Source of the DNA: Cyclobacteriaceae bacterium
GTDB taxonomy: Bacteria > Bacteroidota > Bacteroidia > Cytophagales > Cyclobacteriaceae
Reading direction: 5' to 3'
Length of the DNA: 7,600 bases
Assembly (NCBI GenBank): GCA_025363495.1
Contig: JANYDR010000532.1
Location: 1-7,600, forward strand
The notes beneath the pieces are model-generated. The model had not been told where the DNA came from and made no database searches. It saw only the letters and a program-made list of their open reading frames with translations. Positions 7,192 through 7,600 of the stretch are shown piece after piece. Every line of letters starts with the position of its first letter. Position 1 is the stretch's first letter. The position numbers and the translations under genes were made by a program.

Positions 7192-7600
7192 ATGAAAATA
7201 ATTACGAAACTTTTTTCTACAAGCTTGTGGTATTTCTTGCTATTGATCATTGCGATTATTTCCTGTTCGAAGAAAACGGAGCAGGTCGCGGATGGGGCTT
7301 CTCAAGAGTGGCCTGAGATGGAATCATTTCATATGGCGATGGCAGAAGCTTTTCATCCTTATAAAGATTCAGCCAATGTGGAACCTGCAAAAAAGATGGC
7401 CGGTGAGTTGGCTGTTGAAGCTGAACAGTGGCAAGCTGCTGCCCTTCCCGAAAAGATGAATAATGATACGATCAGAGGATTGCTGGTGAAACTTAAAGAT
7501 GATGCCCGAGTACTGGCAGAAGGAGTAGGGGCTGATATGACGGACGACGAGATTGGGAAGGCGTTGACAGTTCTTCATGATGAGTTTCATGAGATTATGG
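7192..7600 (+). CDS. Small helical lipoprotein, 3' end outside window
   Basis: The reading frame opens at ATG 7192, just after an in-frame TAA (7189-7191), and stays open for 136 codons to the window edge, so it is partial at the 3' end. The product begins MKIITKLFS, has a hydrophobic stretch (12-23), and carries a lipobox I-I-S-C with the lipidated cysteine predicted at C25. SKKTEQ follows, which is not the acidic Bacteroidota surface-export signal, so a periplasm-facing location is more likely. The mature part is Ala/Glu/Lys-rich and predicted helical. It has WPEMESFHMAMAEAFHP (40-56), a second W80, and H129/H133 spaced as on one helix face. Its histidines and methionines suggest metal binding or a cytochrome c'-like four-helix bundle; no CxxCH haem motif is seen in the visible part. 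It lies 48 bp after the ABC transporter stop with no terminator between, so co-transcription is likely. I cannot name the family with confidence. Confidence 0.82.
   Translation, partial: MKIITKLFSTSLWYFLLLIIAIISCSKKTEQVADGASQEWPEMESFHMAMAEAFHPYKDSANVEPAKKMAGELAVEAEQWQAAALPEKMNNDTIRGLLVKLKDDARVLAEGVGADMTDDEIGKALTVLHDEFHEIM

Noticed and set aside
7110..7316. 68-codon plus-strand frame, including an ATG at 7140 overlapping the ABC stop as ATGA.
   Set aside because: The overlap looks like translational coupling, but the frame overlaps the lipoprotein's signal peptide in another frame and its product has no recognisable features.
7250..7590. Two further short frames (7250-7459 plus, 7369-7590 minus) at the right edge.
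   Set aside because: Both are out-of-frame shadows of the lipoprotein gene.

Overview
The window looks like an ordinary chromosomal stretch from a member of the Bacteroidota, probably of Cytophagales type. This rests on protein character (a Bacteroidota-style Prc homologue, a TerB/ABCG-type fusion and a periplasmic TraB/GumN protein), the near absence of Shine-Dalgarno sequences before starts, and moderate-to-low GC. No RNA gene, CRISPR array, insertion sequence or phage remnant was recognised. Coding density is very high: the longest gap is 149 bp.

Layout from left to right. (1) 23-934 (+): a three-helix membrane protein with a cytosolic tail that resembles the C-terminal zinc-ribbon tail of TPM/YgcG-type proteins, but without a TPM domain. 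(2) 983-3028 (+): a full-length tail-specific protease (Prc/Tsp, family S41A) with signal peptide, PDZ domain and intact Ser-Lys dyad. (3) 3029-3895 (-): a secreted TraB/GumN-family protein, convergent with the protease with no base between the two stop codons. Its first GX2H motif reads G-T-L-K. (4) 3896-4044: a divergent, AT-rich intergenic region with a small palindrome. (5) 4045-7143 (+): a 1032-residue ABC exporter of ABCG-like half-transporter layout (ATPase first, membrane domain second), preceded by a TerB-like and an FHA-like region. (6) 7192-7600 (+): the start of a lipoprotein gene that runs off the window. Because it has no stop here it is easily missed, but it opens with a clear lipobox and continues 136 codons to the edge.

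Functionally this is a cell-envelope neighbourhood: periplasmic proteolysis (Prc), a possible second periplasmic hydrolase (TraB/GumN), an inner-membrane exporter and a lipoprotein probably co-transcribed with it. Genes 1 and 2 may share a transcript (48-bp gap, no terminator seen), and so may genes 5 and 6 (also 48 bp). I see no strong evidence for a new multi-gene system. The more unusual signals are residue-level departures in otherwise recognisable families and the domain architecture of the ABC protein.
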